The position numbers and the translations under genes were made by a program. A DNA stretch of 64,000 bases. Origin: Xenopus tropicalis. Taxonomy: Eukaryota; Chordata; Amphibia; Anura; Pipidae. How positions within the stretch are numbered: the first letter of the stretch is position 1; each line of letters starts with the position of its first letter. This document shows, one piece after another, positions 11,182-22,721 of the stretch. The notes under the pieces were generated by a model that ran no database searches, was not told the DNA's origin, and saw nothing but the letters and a program-made list of their open reading frames with translations. The stretch is from positions 111,701,429-111,765,428 of the forward strand of contig NC_030684.2 of NCBI RefSeq assembly GCF_000004195.4, written 5' to 3'.

Positions 11182-11495
11182 TCACTTGATCAAGCTGCCT
11201 GATTGTGACAGTGAGTTTCCTTCACTAAGTGAATAGTTCCACCCAGGGCTGGCCACACACTCATTCCTCTGGGACTCGGCCAGAGAAAGAAACACAAAGC
11301 ACATTCTCAGAGAGGAAATATTTACAAACCAAAGGGGACGGAAATCTTCTACACAAACCTCCAGTGGAACTGCAGAGAGAGGGAGAGGAGCCTTCCAGCC
11401 CCAAGGACTTGCTAGTCTGTGCTTGTTACTTTCTTCCCTATCAGCTCTTGCTGGGTTTGCGTGGACTTGAATTGTGAAAGGAAGCAAAGTTCCCA
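11182..11495 (+). other. Possible 5' untranslated exon of the small gene (tentative)
   Basis: A repeat-free stretch of balanced composition ends at a good donor, TTCCCA followed by GTAAGTAAC at 11496. It contains no long frame starting at ATG that joins the downstream exon, so it could only be leader sequence. The next plausible plus-strand exon with an acceptor and coding frame starts at 20016. The pairing is inference: no transcript evidence is available, the transcription start is unknown, and another exon could be the true leader. Confidence 0.25.
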
Positions 11496-11499
11496 GTAA

Positions 11500-13490
11500 G
11501 TAACATGTGGAACAGATCTCTTGCACACTGGGTGCACTCTGTCTGTCTCTCTGGACTCGGACCTGGTTTCTGCCTTCTTCTGTTGCTTTCTCCTCTCTCC
11601 TGCTTTTAGTATCCACATTACATGTATACACCATAGATCAATGGCACACACTGCAAGTGCCAAACTTCTGCAACTTGTGTGACTTCCAGCTTGGCAGCTG
11701 GTGGGTTACAAAACTGCCCAGACACTGCCTGTGCATTCCATAGGCAGTGTCTGGGTGATTACCATACAGGGCAATGGTGGGGCAATTTTAAGAGTTTTTC
11801 CACCCACCCACCTAGCTGGGAATCATATGAGCAGCAAACCACTGTGTGCCATTGCCCTCAACATATGCAAGCAGGGTTTTCTTTAGTATTGGAGGGGCAA
11901 AATAGGTTCTTTGGGATTCCAAATTTTATATTACACTAGGCTATTCAACCTTTAACCCTTTAGCTGTTGATTTCTACAGTACCCAGTATCCACTGATGGG
12001 GATATTAGTAAATTATGAATTGTAATTCATAAGAAGCTACAGGTGAGCCTCATTTACTATAGACAGTTCTGTTTTACATTTGCAAACCCTTTTCCTGTTT
12101 TGCCTTACAATACACACACGTTCTCAGCAATTAACCAATCAATCAATCAGAGATGTGTTTTTATTAGTATTAATCTAATTAAAGATAATTGTTGCTAAGG
12201 TGCAAGGGTGCCAGGGCAAACATAAGAGCCCCAGTTCCCACAGAGATAGGGACATTGTTTCTTTTTTTTTTCCGCTATGTGCAGACACCCATCTGTTTTA
12301 GACTACAATTCCCAGCATCCCCTAAAAGGTGGGTGTTTTGATTTTAGACCTTTTCTGGAGGTGCAAATTTCTTAACACTCTTAGATATCTGTTAAATATT
12401 TGTAACCTCCCCATTGTTTAACAGATGTTACCAGTATGTCTGTTATTACATTGTATAGCAGAACCAGCTTTGCTAATCCTCCACTCTCAGGAAGTTTGAA
12501 TATTTCCTATTACCCAATTACCATTGTGTCCCTGCAGCACAGAGAGATCACAGTGCGTAACCCCTTATTACTCCTGGCATTGCCATATGTATAGTTTAAC
12601 CCTGGTTAGAGAAGGGGAAGAGAAGCATCAAGTGCCAGCAACCCTTTCCTGCCCTTTCAGTGGCATTTCATGCGCCACAGCCTGACACACCCCAACACGC
12701 CCTGAGAGCAACACGACTACTACTCCTCCGGACTGTTTCTTACTCATTTAGAAAAAAGGGAAACATTATATTTTCTAAGAGCAAGACTGGAGTTTTCATG
12801 CATGACTGCAAGCTCTTTGGTCAGTAGTTGGCCTTCCCTTCCTGTCTATAGAACAATGAATTTAAAATGTCATTCGCAAGTTTGTTTTAGTGGAAGGTTA
12901 AATCCAGTGTAAGATTCAAACCTAAACAGGCTTCTTATACAATTATGTACAACAACTAGGGCTTCTTACCCTTTCTCAGATGGGACCCAGATTAAAGGGC
13001 TATTACACATTAAGGTCAGTGGCACACACAGAGTTTCCTTTGCTGGCATACACCAGTGGAAAAAAGGCTGATTGGCTTCCATCTTCCCATTCTTATGTGT
13101 GCAATGATTGACAGATAGCACATGGGATGGATTTTGGTGCAAAAATGCATGTTTTCTGCACAAAAATCCACCCCGGGTTCTAAAATAATATAGGGAGCTG
13201 TCCCTTCTGTGGACCATTTCTAAAACTGTTTGCTGGTCACACCCCACACCACATACCACAACCATTCATACTTAAATCCCTCCTGACTTCTTATAACGGG
13301 GATTATAACACAACAGGAGGGCTATGGGATGTGATAAGGAAGGTTGCAGACAGTGAATCTGAGACTGTGACAGTTTAGGTGAGATAAACTGCAGGATCAG
13401 GCAGTAACACTTTCAGTAAATCACAGAAAAGCAGAAAAAAATCTAAATAATTGAAAAATTCAACTCTGAATATTTTTATGACACACTTCC
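11500..13490. other. Presumed intron or intergenic, nothing definite
   Basis: No coding exon recognised. ACTACAATTCCCAGCATCC at 12302-12320 is one of several copies of a motif in this window that resembles the ZNF143/Staf site. Otherwise unique-looking sequence. Confidence 0.4.
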
Positions 13491-13516
13491 TCTCACTCTC
13501 TCTCTCTCTCTCTCTG
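13491..13516. repeat. (CT)n microsatellite
   Basis: About 13 TC/CT dinucleotides in a short run beginning with CCTCTCACTCTC. Confidence 0.85.
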
Positions 13517-13675
13517 TATGGGAATTTTGTGACTCAAGGTTTAACTTAAAATGTGTAATATATATAATGCTCCTGGGAAAGTACCATATATCCCCTGTGC
13601 TGCATTTCTTTGACTCAGTCTTCCTGTTGGTGCACATATCCCTTCATTATATCCCAGGGCCAATTTCATGTGTAA

Positions 13676-13991
13676 AGGTCCCCATACACTGGCACCTATG
13701 GGTGGGCGATGCCGGGAGGAACCAGGGTAATTCGATCGTTTGGCCCTGGGGCTAAACGATCGAATTATAATGACGGGCATAGGTAAAGTCGGTCCGGGGA
13801 CCGCATCAACGAGCCGATCCAGTCCCCGATCCGACTAGATTTTCTAACCTGCCCAATCGAGATCTGCCCGATTTCAGGCCAGATATCGGTCGAGCAGACC
13901 CGTCGGAAGTGCCCATACACAGGCCGACTAGCTGCCGAAATGGTCCAAGCGACCCATATCGGCAGCTACTATCGGCCCGTGTATGGGGAAG
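13676..13991 (+). mobile_element. GGTCCCCATACAC-type MITE, copy 1
   Basis: The left end is AGGTCCCCATACAC and the right end is GTGTATGGGGA, with TAA to the left and TTAA to the right. An internal hairpin, AATTCGATCGTTTGGCCC paired with GGGCTAAACGATCGAATT, lies at 13731-13768. The blocks GGTCCGGGGACCGCATCAAC and ATCGGCAGCTACTATCGGCC recur in the copy at 24781-25010. Confidence 0.8.
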
Positions 13992-14447
13992 TTAATACCC
14001 CAGAAAATGTGACAGTTTCATGTAAAATACTTCCCAGAACACCTTGCATGATAAATGTAGTGCCAACTTCATGTGCAATACATTCATCCTTCCCAGGTCA
14101 CTTCTCCTATGAGTTTTAACATTTAAATAAAATTATAATAAATGTATTCTTGAACACTGGGATGGCAGGCCAAGGTTTGTTTCATCCATTGTAAAATGAG
14201 CTTACACACCTATATTGGTGCCTGAGGGGCAGGGTGATTAATGGACAAGGAGTTGACTCAGGAGTCATGACCAGAAAAAGAACCTAGAACTCACAGTCCA
14301 GCTCAGCTGTTCTATCTGATGGTAAAAAGCAGCCACTGCCTACAAAACAACCATTTTCATTTCTATTTTACCCCTTACCCACTAGCTTAAATACTGGGGA
14401 GGGTGGCTGTGCAAGGCTTTATGCTAATCTTATCACATACTCACTGT

Positions 14448-14872
14448 TTAAAGGAACAGTAACACCAAAAAATGAAAGTGTTTTAAAGTATTGGAAACGT
14501 AATGTACTGTGGCCCTGCAATGGTAAAACTGGGGTATATGCTTCAGGAACACTACTATAGTTTATATAAATAAGCTGCTGTGTAGCCATGGGGGCAGCCA
14601 TTCAAGATGAAAAAAGGAGAAAAGGCACAGGTTACACAGCAGATTACAGATAAGACACCATTGTATTCTACAGGGTTTATCTGTTAGCTGCTATATAACC
14701 TGTGCCTTTTCTTCTTTTGAATGGCTGCCCCCATGGCTACACATCAGGGTTTATATAAACTCTAGTAATGTTTCTGAAGCAAACACAAAACTTTTACCAG
14801 TGCAGGGCAGCAGTACATTATAGTTTAATTTCTTTAAAATAAATACATTTTTTGGTGTTACTGTTCCTTTAA
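14448..14872. mobile_element. Palindromic TTAA-flanked MITE (AAGGAACAGTAACACC ends)
   Basis: The element runs from TTAAAGGAACAGTAACACC to GGTGTTACTGTTCCTTTAA. The interior is a diverged long inverted repeat: GTAGCCATGGGGGCAGCCAT pairs with ATGGCTGCCCCCATGGCTAC, and GGCACAGGTTA with TAACCTGTGCC. TTAA at both ends fits a piggyBac-type target. It is about 425 bp and has no transposase. Confidence 0.85.
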
Positions 14873-15045
14873 GGTCATGCTGCCCTTTAAGATATAGTAA
14901 TCCCAACTACTATGCAACCTGCTTCATTCATTCTGTCAGGTACAATGGCTGGAATGTTGACATTCTTCATTTACCTCACTAAGAAAACAGAAGTTGGAAT
15001 TTCAACAACTCTAAAATTCCCTTTATATTGCTTCCTGCTCAGTAC

Positions 15046-15244
15046 GGCTGATGTCCCACGCAGAGATTAGTCGCCCACTATCGCGGGTGACTAAATCTCT
15101 CCTCAAATGCCTTACCACCAGCAACAAAGGGAATCGGCAGTAGAAAAGCCTACACATCGCTTCAGTTTTCCGAAGTCGCGGAACGTTTCCTCCTGCAGCA
15201 GAGATCTATCGCAGGCGACTAATCTCTGCCGGGGACATCAGCCT
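15046..15244. mobile_element. GGCTGATGTCCC-type MITE, copy 1
   Basis: The ends GGCTGATGTCCCACGCAGAG and GGGGACATCAGCC are inverted. Inner blocks AGATTAGTCGCC and GGCGACTAATCTCTGCC are mirrored, and CCACCAGCAACAAAG recurs in the second copy at 16949-17164. About 200 bp. Confidence 0.75.
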
Positions 15245-15283
15245 AAAAGTCAGTTTACAAAATGTGGATCAGTAGGTGTTGAA

Positions 15284-15430
15284 CAGGTCCAGACTAGGAT
15301 TCAAAATAGGCCCTGGCATTTGAAGTATGCAAAACCCCAAACAGCCCCCCTCCATTCCAATAAATAGTGAGTGTCAATGGCTTCTTACAGCAGCCATTTC
15401 CAGAATCCACAGATTGCCAGTCCGGGCCTG
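15284..15430. mobile_element. hAT-like MITE (CAGGTCCGGACTGG ends)
   Basis: The ends CAGGTCCAGACTAGGATTC and CCAGTCCGGGCCTG are inverted. Flanking octamers GTGTTGAA (15276-15283) and GCGATGAA (15431-15438) match at six of eight positions, consistent with an old hAT target duplication. A shorter reverse copy with a perfect duplication lies at 43766-43886. Confidence 0.7.
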
Positions 15431-16466
15431 GCGATGAACAATAACCACAGAAAGAGAGAATACATATTATATGGCCATAGCCATGTGCTGTGCCAGGCCC
15501 TTTTTGGCTGTAGCGGACTATAATTTGCTGCAAAGGTCACAAGAAAGAAAGCAGATAAATGCAAGAACCGACAGTCCCTCTCATAAATCTTATCTGATGA
15601 TTAGAGACATGTATGAGTTGTTAGATAATCATTAGCAGCCTGCATCTAGCGAGTCTGAATGATAATGAATGGCTGCCTGCATGGAACAGGGGCAAGACAA
15701 ATGGTTAGGCTCCCATCACAAAGATGGTGAATTATATTTGACTTTATTGATAGGTAATAAACCTCTGGCAGGTCTCCCCTAAGCAGTTATTGGCATTTCC
15801 ATCTCAGAAGAGACTACCAAGACCATTAGTTGTTACACAATTTCCGGGCGCCCTAGTTTGAATTCTGGCTAATGTTGGTCACACATGGGTACACCTCTTT
15901 ATAATATTTCTGCAATTTGTGTGGCATGGTGCTCACGTTTGCTTTAGGTTTTTTATCAGGATATGAAACTATTAGTTTCATATCTTAGCAATGTTGCAGT
16001 TGACTCTTTGTTTCTCTTCTTTAATTCAGGAGAGTGAAACTAAGGGTGTGGTTTAATAACAAAAGCAATGTTTTTGCTCATTCTAGTTCCCCCTAGCAAC
16101 CAATCAGGAAGTAGCATTTGCTTGTCCGTTTCAGAGCAAACACCTTATTGGTCGTTACCAATTTAGCCTCAAGTTTGTAAAGTAATATAGAACCTGGAAA
16201 TAGAATATGTACAGTAAAACATGGCTAAATCCCTGACTCTGAAGCTTGAGAAGAGGTGGTCCCTGGTGGAGCAGGAAGGTTGGGTACCCCAAAAGTGCAT
16301 AAAGAATGTCCAGTCTGTCTCCTAGATGGAGGGCCAAAAAACCCCACACCCAGATTACCCCATGACAGCCCCCAGCTCTCAGGAGGATACTGGAAGTAAA
16401 AGATCAACAAAAGCTTGAGTGCAGTTGGCAGGACACCCCTGATGTGTATATACTGAATATATTTAA

Positions 16467-16722
16467 TACTAATTAATGTGGCCATGCACATTACAATACG
16501 CTTGTTTGGAGGTATCGGACTAATCCGATCATTTTGCCCTAGAGCTAAAATGACAGGTATAGGAAATCAAACCTGCTTAATGAACACTTGGCCAACGTTT
16601 GGTCAGATATCAATCAGAGAAGCCCGTCGGGGGTCCCCATACAACGGCAGAAAAGCTGCCAAATCGGTCTAAAGACTCAAATCAGCAGCTTAAATCTGCC
16701 TGTTTATGGTGACCTTAACATT
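16467..16722 (+). mobile_element. GGTCCCCATACAC-type MITE, degenerate copy
   Basis: A diverged relative of the elements at 13.7 and 24.8 kb. It retains CCGATCATTTTGCCCTA, a GGTCCCCATAC block near 16632 and a TGTTTATGGTGACCTTAAC right end. It contains frame-disrupting changes and no clear target duplication. Confidence 0.55.
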
Positions 16723-16948
16723 ACTAATGAGCGAAATTCATTCATTAGTCGCTGGAGACTAATCCCCCATGTGTCACAGCCCTTAGATTCCCCCTAGGTT
16801 TCCATTACATTTCTATCAGCTAAACCAAGAGATAAGAGGGTTTATTTATTAAAGAAGGTGCAACGTGCTTCTTAGCACTCCAGTAATTGCACCCTTGCTC
16901 TTTGTAAATGAATCTTAATCCATGGCAAGGTGTTTGTTAGCCAAATTT

Positions 16949-17164
16949 AGGCTGATGTCCCCCGACATATCTCTGCTACCGCAGGTAACTAATCTTTCCT
17001 AAATGCCTATCCACCAGCAACAAAGAGAATTGCTGGTGGAAAGGACTAGGCATCTGTTTGGTTTTCCGAAGTCACGCAAAGTTGCTTGCTGGAGGGAAAC
17101 TTTGTCTGACTTCAGAAAACTCAATCAATGCCTAGGGGACTAATCTCTACGTGGGACATCATCT
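16949..17164. mobile_element. GGCTGATGTCCC-type MITE, copy 2
   Basis: The left end is AGGCTGATGTCCCCCGACAT and the right end GTGGGACATCAT is worn. It shares CCACCAGCAACAAAG and GGTTTTCCGAAGTC with copy 1. The GC-rich palindromic element starts 3-4 bp beyond its right end. Confidence 0.7.
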
Positions 17165-17167
17165 TAA

Positions 17168-17504
17168 GGGCTCTGGCACACGGGGAAGATTAGTCGCCCG
17201 CGATTAACTCCCTGTTCGCGGGCGACTAATCTCCCCGAGTTGCCTAGCCCTGCCATCCCACCGGCGAACATGTAAGTCGCCGTCGGGATGGCAGACGCGG
17301 CGGCGCGATTTCGCGCAAATCGCTGAAAAAGACTCGCGAGTCTTTTTCGGCGACTTCCGGAAATCGCCCCGCCGCGTCTGCCATCCCGCCGGCGACTTAC
17401 ATGTTCGCCGGTGGGATGGCAGGGCTAGGCAACTCGGGGAGATTAGTCGCCCGCGAACAGGGAGTTAATCGCGGGCGACTAATCTTCCCCGTGTGCCAGA
17501 GCCC
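17168..17504. mobile_element. GC-rich palindromic MITE (GGGCTCTGGCACACGGGG ends), copy 2
   Basis: Same family as 10686-11006. Ends are GGGCTCTGGCACACGGGG and its complement, apart from a single-base insertion. TAA lies at 17165-17167 and 17505-17507, a TWA-type 3-bp target as in Harbinger-type elements. The central AAAGACTCGCGAGTCTTT is a perfect palindrome at 17328-17345. The arms stay highly similar, including AACATGTAAGTCGCC and its mirror. Confidence 0.9.
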
Positions 17505-17507
17505 TAA

Positions 17508-19140
17508 ATTTGCTCCATTTCTAGGTTATCATCAGAAAGGCCCTTGTCATTGCTGGGTAAATATTCTCTGTTTCTCACCATTGTAAGTGTGTACTGAATA
17601 CAGCTGGCAGGTGTGTGCACTTAGTATCTGTATAAAATATACATGCTGACTGTGCAAACTCTACACTTACCACTAAGTATTTATAGGGGATCACCACCCA
17701 GATTACTGTTTTTCCATAATGATATTAATTGATTACACATTTCCAGTGGTTTCAAAGTTATGAATGTTACTGCACAATCTCTCTCACTGTTTATATTATC
17801 TGCACTGCTGGCTCTGACTGCTGAAACAATGTTGCAGAGGTGGCTGATTAAATTAACTATTGCTGCTACATTCTTTCACGAGTTAGAACCAGAGAAGAGG
17901 GATACAAAAATACAGTTATAGTTGAAATTACATTTCCAAATAACTACTGGAAATGTATAATGAATGAATGAATGCTGGAAAGCTGCTCAGAGTGACATTT
18001 TCTTTCATAATGCAAGAACGTTTTTTTGGCGGAAATGCCCTTTAAAATATGCTGTTATTCCAAGGCCTCTCTTGGGCTTGCATGTTTACTTCTGTGGCTA
18101 CACCCTTCCCTTATATAACATTGGTGTAGATCAGCAGCAGCGCACGTTTTCTTTCAGAAGCACAAGCAGCTGAATGGAAACAGAAAAGGCAGTTGTGCAC
18201 ATATAATAACACTGCTATGTTTGAGAAAGGAATTGGTATAATATAAGGAGGTGTCCGCTCAATACATGATGATAAAATAAGGCTTACAAATATCAGTGTT
18301 AGTATGTGCCTTTTACATTCCATCAGCCAAAAGATGCAAAAATGCTGAATATCTAGACTTTTATACAGGAGAAAGAGTTGGAGTTCTAGCACTAGGCCCA
18401 GTGCAGTTTAATCTATAGGGCGAGGTCCAAAAACATTGTGCAGAATGTTAACCATTTAAAGGCCATACACCTAACGCTGCACCAAACAAGCACTTTAGTA
18501 GTTGAACCCGGTACTGGTAGGAGCTCTGTGGGAGGTAATAAAAAGCTTGTGGCTGTTCTGCCACGTAGACAATAGCTGCTTAGGCAGGGCTGCCAGGCTA
18601 AGTGCCAGTCATACATGCACAATAAAGCAAATATTAGGTAAATATTCAATTGTTTCCAGAAGGAAAATGCATAGGGGGAAATAAAAATGATGGTATAATC
18701 AGGAACACACTTATATAATATAATTCTTATTTTCATATAGCTCTATTGGATGAAAAAGGCCTTCTTTCAACACTTCTCTTTTTGCTGAAAGGGGAAGTTC
18801 TGCTACATTAACCCCTTTGTGCCCAGGGCATGTGTGCAATTACGCTAAGGAGTCTCCGGCACAAACAGTGTGTGGTGCATTGGCAGTAGCTTGATTCACA
18901 GCTCACTATTCCCAAAGGAGACTTTTATCTAAAGGGATATAAAGGTTCATTTATCATGCAGGGGCAAGGTGCAAAATTACAGATACAAAGCACCATGTTT
19001 TTGCCCACAATGGAACTCCCCCCTGCAGCTGATTATTATTATAGTCTAAAAAGGCACACTATGAATGCTATACCTGTATCTACTGGTGTGCAATTTATGT
19101 TTTTACTTATAATTCCTATTATATATATATATATAATCTA
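17508..19140. other. Presumed intron or intergenic, nothing recognised
   Basis: No gene, tandem array or clear transposon termini seen. ATGAATGAATGAATG near 17959 is a very short simple repeat. Confidence 0.4.
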
Positions 19141-19201
19141 CAAAAAAATCGTCACTCACCACTCCATAGATATCGGCCGGGTGCTAACCAAAAAATACAA
19201 A

Positions 19202-19390
19202 GCGCATATGTAGAAAGCACTCATGGCAATAGATATATAAACAGCCAGTTTATTCATTCATCGCATCAATGCATTTCGACCCCCACAGGATCCTGATGAC
19301 GATCCTGTGGGGGTCGAAACGCGTAGATGCGATGACTGAATAAACGGACTGTTTATATATCTATTGCCGTGAGTGCTTTCTACATATGCC

Positions 19391-19392
<2 letters not shown>
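19202..19392. mobile_element. Foldback with GTCGAAACGCG motif
   Basis: Left arm GCGCATATGTAGAAAGCACT through CAGGATC and right arm GATCCTGTGGGGGTCGAAAC through TACATATGCCC are inverted, with an 8-nt loop CTGATGAC near 19296. Arms of about 90 bp contain scattered mismatches. GTCGAAACGCG resembles the GAAACGCG motif in the 44.7-kb and 62.2-kb elements. Confidence 0.8.
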
Positions 19393-19444
<52 letters not shown>

Positions 19445-19455
19445 TTATTTATATA
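19393..19455. repeat. (TA)n microsatellite
   Basis: About 25 TA dinucleotides, followed by TTTATTTATTTATA, directly at the right edge of the foldback. Confidence 0.9.
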
Positions 19456-20022
19456 TCTCAGATAAAATATGCTGTAAAGATTTTCTGTCTTTTTGAAATG
19501 ATGTGACTAAAATCTAAATGCTGCCAGGTGGAGTAAGGATTTATTTACCAAAGCAATGCTTAGTGCACAATTCTGATGCTAATCGCTATTTCTTGTCCAG
19601 AACCAGAAAAGAGTTTTTCCCCCAAATTTCCCCATCAGTGTGGGTCACTAATGCAGACCCAAATTAGTGTCTACTTTTGTTAGTCATCAGCACTTAACCA
19701 ATGAGTTAGCTGCACCCTCTATGATCCTGTGATTGACACACATATATGCTCCCTCATTGGTTAAGTGCAAATGACACACCCCTCCTAAGATACATCCAAT
19801 AACAAGATTTTTACAGTTACAAGGTATGTTATAAATTGAGGCTGATCCATTAACCAGATAGACTAAACAAAGCTTCTGTTGAATACACAGCACAACACTG
19901 GCCCAATTTACTTCACTATATAAATATCTGTTGAGTGCAAATGTGATATGTCCTCAACACTTTCAATAGTGTAACCTGTCAATGCTATTAACACAGCTAC
20001 CTTTTATTTGCCTAGGTTTGGG

Positions 20023-20241
20023 ATGGCTGAATGTCAGTGTGTTCTCTGGTGCATCTTCTGGGTCTTGGTCCTGATCTTCATTGGCTGGCCAGTCAGCATT
20101 TTCCTTGGAGGCCTGTATGGGTTTCTGTCTCCTCTTACCACCTGCATAGGATTGGACAAGTTCACAGACCTTCTGCTCCAAGGAGTCAACATTGGCAGGA
20201 CCTGTGCTGAAAATGCCCGTACCGGCAAATCATTGTGCTAG
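20023..20241 (+). CDS. 72-residue hydrophobic, Cys-rich protein of unknown family
   Basis: The frame gives 72 residues from ATG at 20023 to TAG at 20239-20241. An in-frame TTG lies upstream, but it precedes the acceptor AG at 20015, so ATG 20023 (G at -3, G at +4) is the sensible start. Residues 7-43 are almost continuously hydrophobic, with prolines at 23 and 37. That suggests one long or two hairpin-like membrane segments. Cysteines at 4, 6 and 10 lie by the proposed membrane face and could be acylated; others are at 41, 61 and 72. The C-terminal third is polar (LDKFTDLLLQGVNIGR, then a Cys-Ala-Glu-Asn stretch). It resembles a real small membrane protein rather than a chance frame: uninterrupted, with a splice acceptor and polyadenylation signal. 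I do not recognise the family and assign no function. Confidence 0.6.
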   Translation: MAECQCVLWCIFWVLVLIFIGWPVSIFLGGLYGFLSPLTTCIGLDKFTDLLLQGVNIGRTCAENARTGKSLC

Positions 20242-20537
20242 AGGAAGGAGATGGACTCTCTGCAACTAAATCAGAAGCTTCATCTCTAGCCAAAATCACA
20301 TTCCAGCCTCTGCTTGCTTCTGCAGGGCACAGGTCTTCCCAGCTGGAAAGCCACAAGGTTATTCCCACACAATGAAGGTGCTGTATCTCCCAAGCTTCTT
20401 GTTTAGAAGGAACAAAGCTCTCACTGGAAGATTTTTTTCAGACAGTTACTAATTGGCTTGTTATATGTCATGTGTCAGATCTGGCACATTTTATATCATG
20501 ACACGTATTATAACTAGTTTGTACTCATATATGGAAT

Positions 20538-20543
20538 AATAAA
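20538..20543 (+). promoter_or_regulatory. Polyadenylation signal AATAAA of the small gene
   Basis: The canonical hexamer lies 297 nt after the stop codon, in GGAATAATAAATCAG. Confidence 0.55.
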
Positions 20544-20560
20544 TCAGATGTTTCATTACC

Positions 20561-22720
20561 AGTGATTGGTCATACATTATTTATATCATATACAGTACAT
20601 ACTATAGATCAGTCTTATAACGTATTATGGTTTAAGCCCCACTTATAGGTCTAACATTTGGCCAGGGCCCCCTTAACTCATGACAGAGTTACAGATAGAG
20701 TATACTTTGCTGTTTATTAATTCACATATAATTCTAAGCCTAGAATTAGGCCAGAGAATAAAGGGGTCAGGGCCAGAACTTGTGGAGGCAACTTGGGCAC
20801 TACCTAGTCATGTACCAATATTCCTTCTAATTCTAAAAAAAATATTTTGTACGCACATTTTAAACACTGGAACATTTTTTTAAACACTGGAACATTGGCA
20901 TGTACCTCTGCTGTCTCTCACTCAAGGCCTGCACTCACTTTCAGATTAGAAGTGTCAAGGGGTGAGCAGCATTGGTGGAAAAGTTGCAGTAAGGAAGGTA
21001 AAGGAATGGGTATGGGTAAGTTGGGGAAATAGTTGGAGAGTTGCTGAGTGCCAGCTGTGGTAGGGAGTGTGCCATGCCGGGGGTTGCCTTGGGTGCCCTT
21101 CTGCATTGGCCTGGCTCTGAAATGGGTCATTTCTGACCTCTAAAGCACTGCCCTATGGTAGATGGTTAAGGGCAGGACTGTTCTGCACCTCCTAACAATG
21201 CATCTCAAGCCAGATTTTAAATCTGGCGCTATGGCAGAAGCACAGCATTTCCTGGGGTGCTTTTGTGCCCATTAATGCTCTAGCACTTTACCCTGGGGAA
21301 AAGTAAATGACTTTCTAAGAGTTTATCACTATTTTTACTCTGTTTAACCTTTTAGCTGGAATTCCAAAAGTACAAGCACACTTTCTAACCATTTACTGGC
21401 CGGGACCCCCAAAGTGAGCCAACCCCATAGGTCGGGTAATTCTGCACCTGAGGAATAGAATTAATGTATATTTCCTACCAAAACGTACTTTGTATCTTCT
21501 GGACATCATAGGTGTATAGATTGCTTTAAGTAGGAATAGCAAGGGAAATAAAGATAAAGATATGAATACATAACATTTCACCGTTCCAGATATGCCTTTT
21601 GAGAGACCACTCAACAAATAATTTGCCAACCCAGCTCCTACCTTGATCCGACTCCAGCAGTTTCCTAATGAGCACAAATCATGTGTTCTTACAGTTGAAG
21701 AGCAACCAATAGATGAACAGGGATATCAGCACGTGTGTGAGAGAAAAAGGGGTGCAAATAGAGGTCTCAGACTCAGTTCTATTGCTATAACCGTGAAGGG
21801 ATTAGGAAAGTTTGAAATCCCCATTGCTAATGATCATTTAATGGAACCTACATGAGAAGCCACATAACATGAAGCATCTATGGAGCTGATCAATTGATTT
21901 TACCCCAGAATGCATTTCCTATGGTCCCAATGCTCTTCCTACAGTAGAAAAACTAGATCTGGGTAGAAAAGCAGTATAACCTTTAAAATGTGCATTGTTT
22001 ACAGGCTTCCAGTGTGTATATTTGTTTTAGAAAACAATTGCCCAGAATTCAGAATGCAATGATATATAACGTGAACTGGGTTCAGTTCCAACTTGGGATC
22101 ATGTTACCTGTGTTGCAAGAAAATTGTTGATGGTGTGCCAAAACCATAATGAACATGCTGAAATAAATGTTCCATTGTTGGAATGTCAGTTAAACAGCCA
22201 GGGAAACAAGCTTTCCCCATCTTATGGAATAGATTTCTGCCTTAAGTGAATCTCTGAAAAACTGGAATTGCAGTGTTTGTGCTATAGGGACCTAGTGACA
22301 ACTTCTGGGTGCAGCATCCTGAGATTTCAGCATTCACCAAAGCAGCAGAAATTGTGCCCCCCAATTGGAATTATATTGTTTCTGTAAAGAGTAGGATAAG
22401 CCAGACCTTGGACAAGGTCTTTTCACAAATATGGGCCCGATAAACAGGGTCTCTGGAATGGCATCCCTAAGTCATAGCCCAGTGAGGTGATGCCACTTCA
22501 AACTAATGGTCTTTTTTTGCCCATGTGTCCATGAGACAGAAATTTGGGGCTATGTTTACCAAATCATTTTAAAATTCAGCAAATTCTAGAGTTTTTGGAA
22601 CCTCTGCTAATCCCTAATGGCTGTGCTGTCCTGATGATAGGCCCAGAAACTTGGCCTTTACAACCACCATCCTGATCTATCTGCATCTTCCCTTCTGATT
22701 TAAGATGGGAGCCAGAAGGT
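20561..22720. other. Intergenic, nothing recognised
   Basis: A direct repeat of TTTTAAACACTGGAACATT lies at 20857-20896. Otherwise no gene or clear mobile element was supported. Confidence 0.45.
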
Positions 22721-22721
22721 T

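Larger units (their letters stand above)
20016..20560 (+). other. Terminal exon of an unidentified small gene
   Basis: A polypyrimidine tract and AG (CTTTTATTTGCCTAG, ending 20015) precede GTTTGGG and then the initiator ATG. The coding part ends at 20241. An AATAAA lies at 20538-20543, so cleavage is expected near 20.56 kb and the 3' untranslated region would be about 320 nt. The acceptor implies at least one upstream, non-coding exon. Confidence 0.6.

Noticed and set aside
20034..20228. 64- and 72-codon minus-strand frames opposite the small gene
   Set aside because: The plus strand has the acceptor, start context and AATAAA. The minus frames have none.
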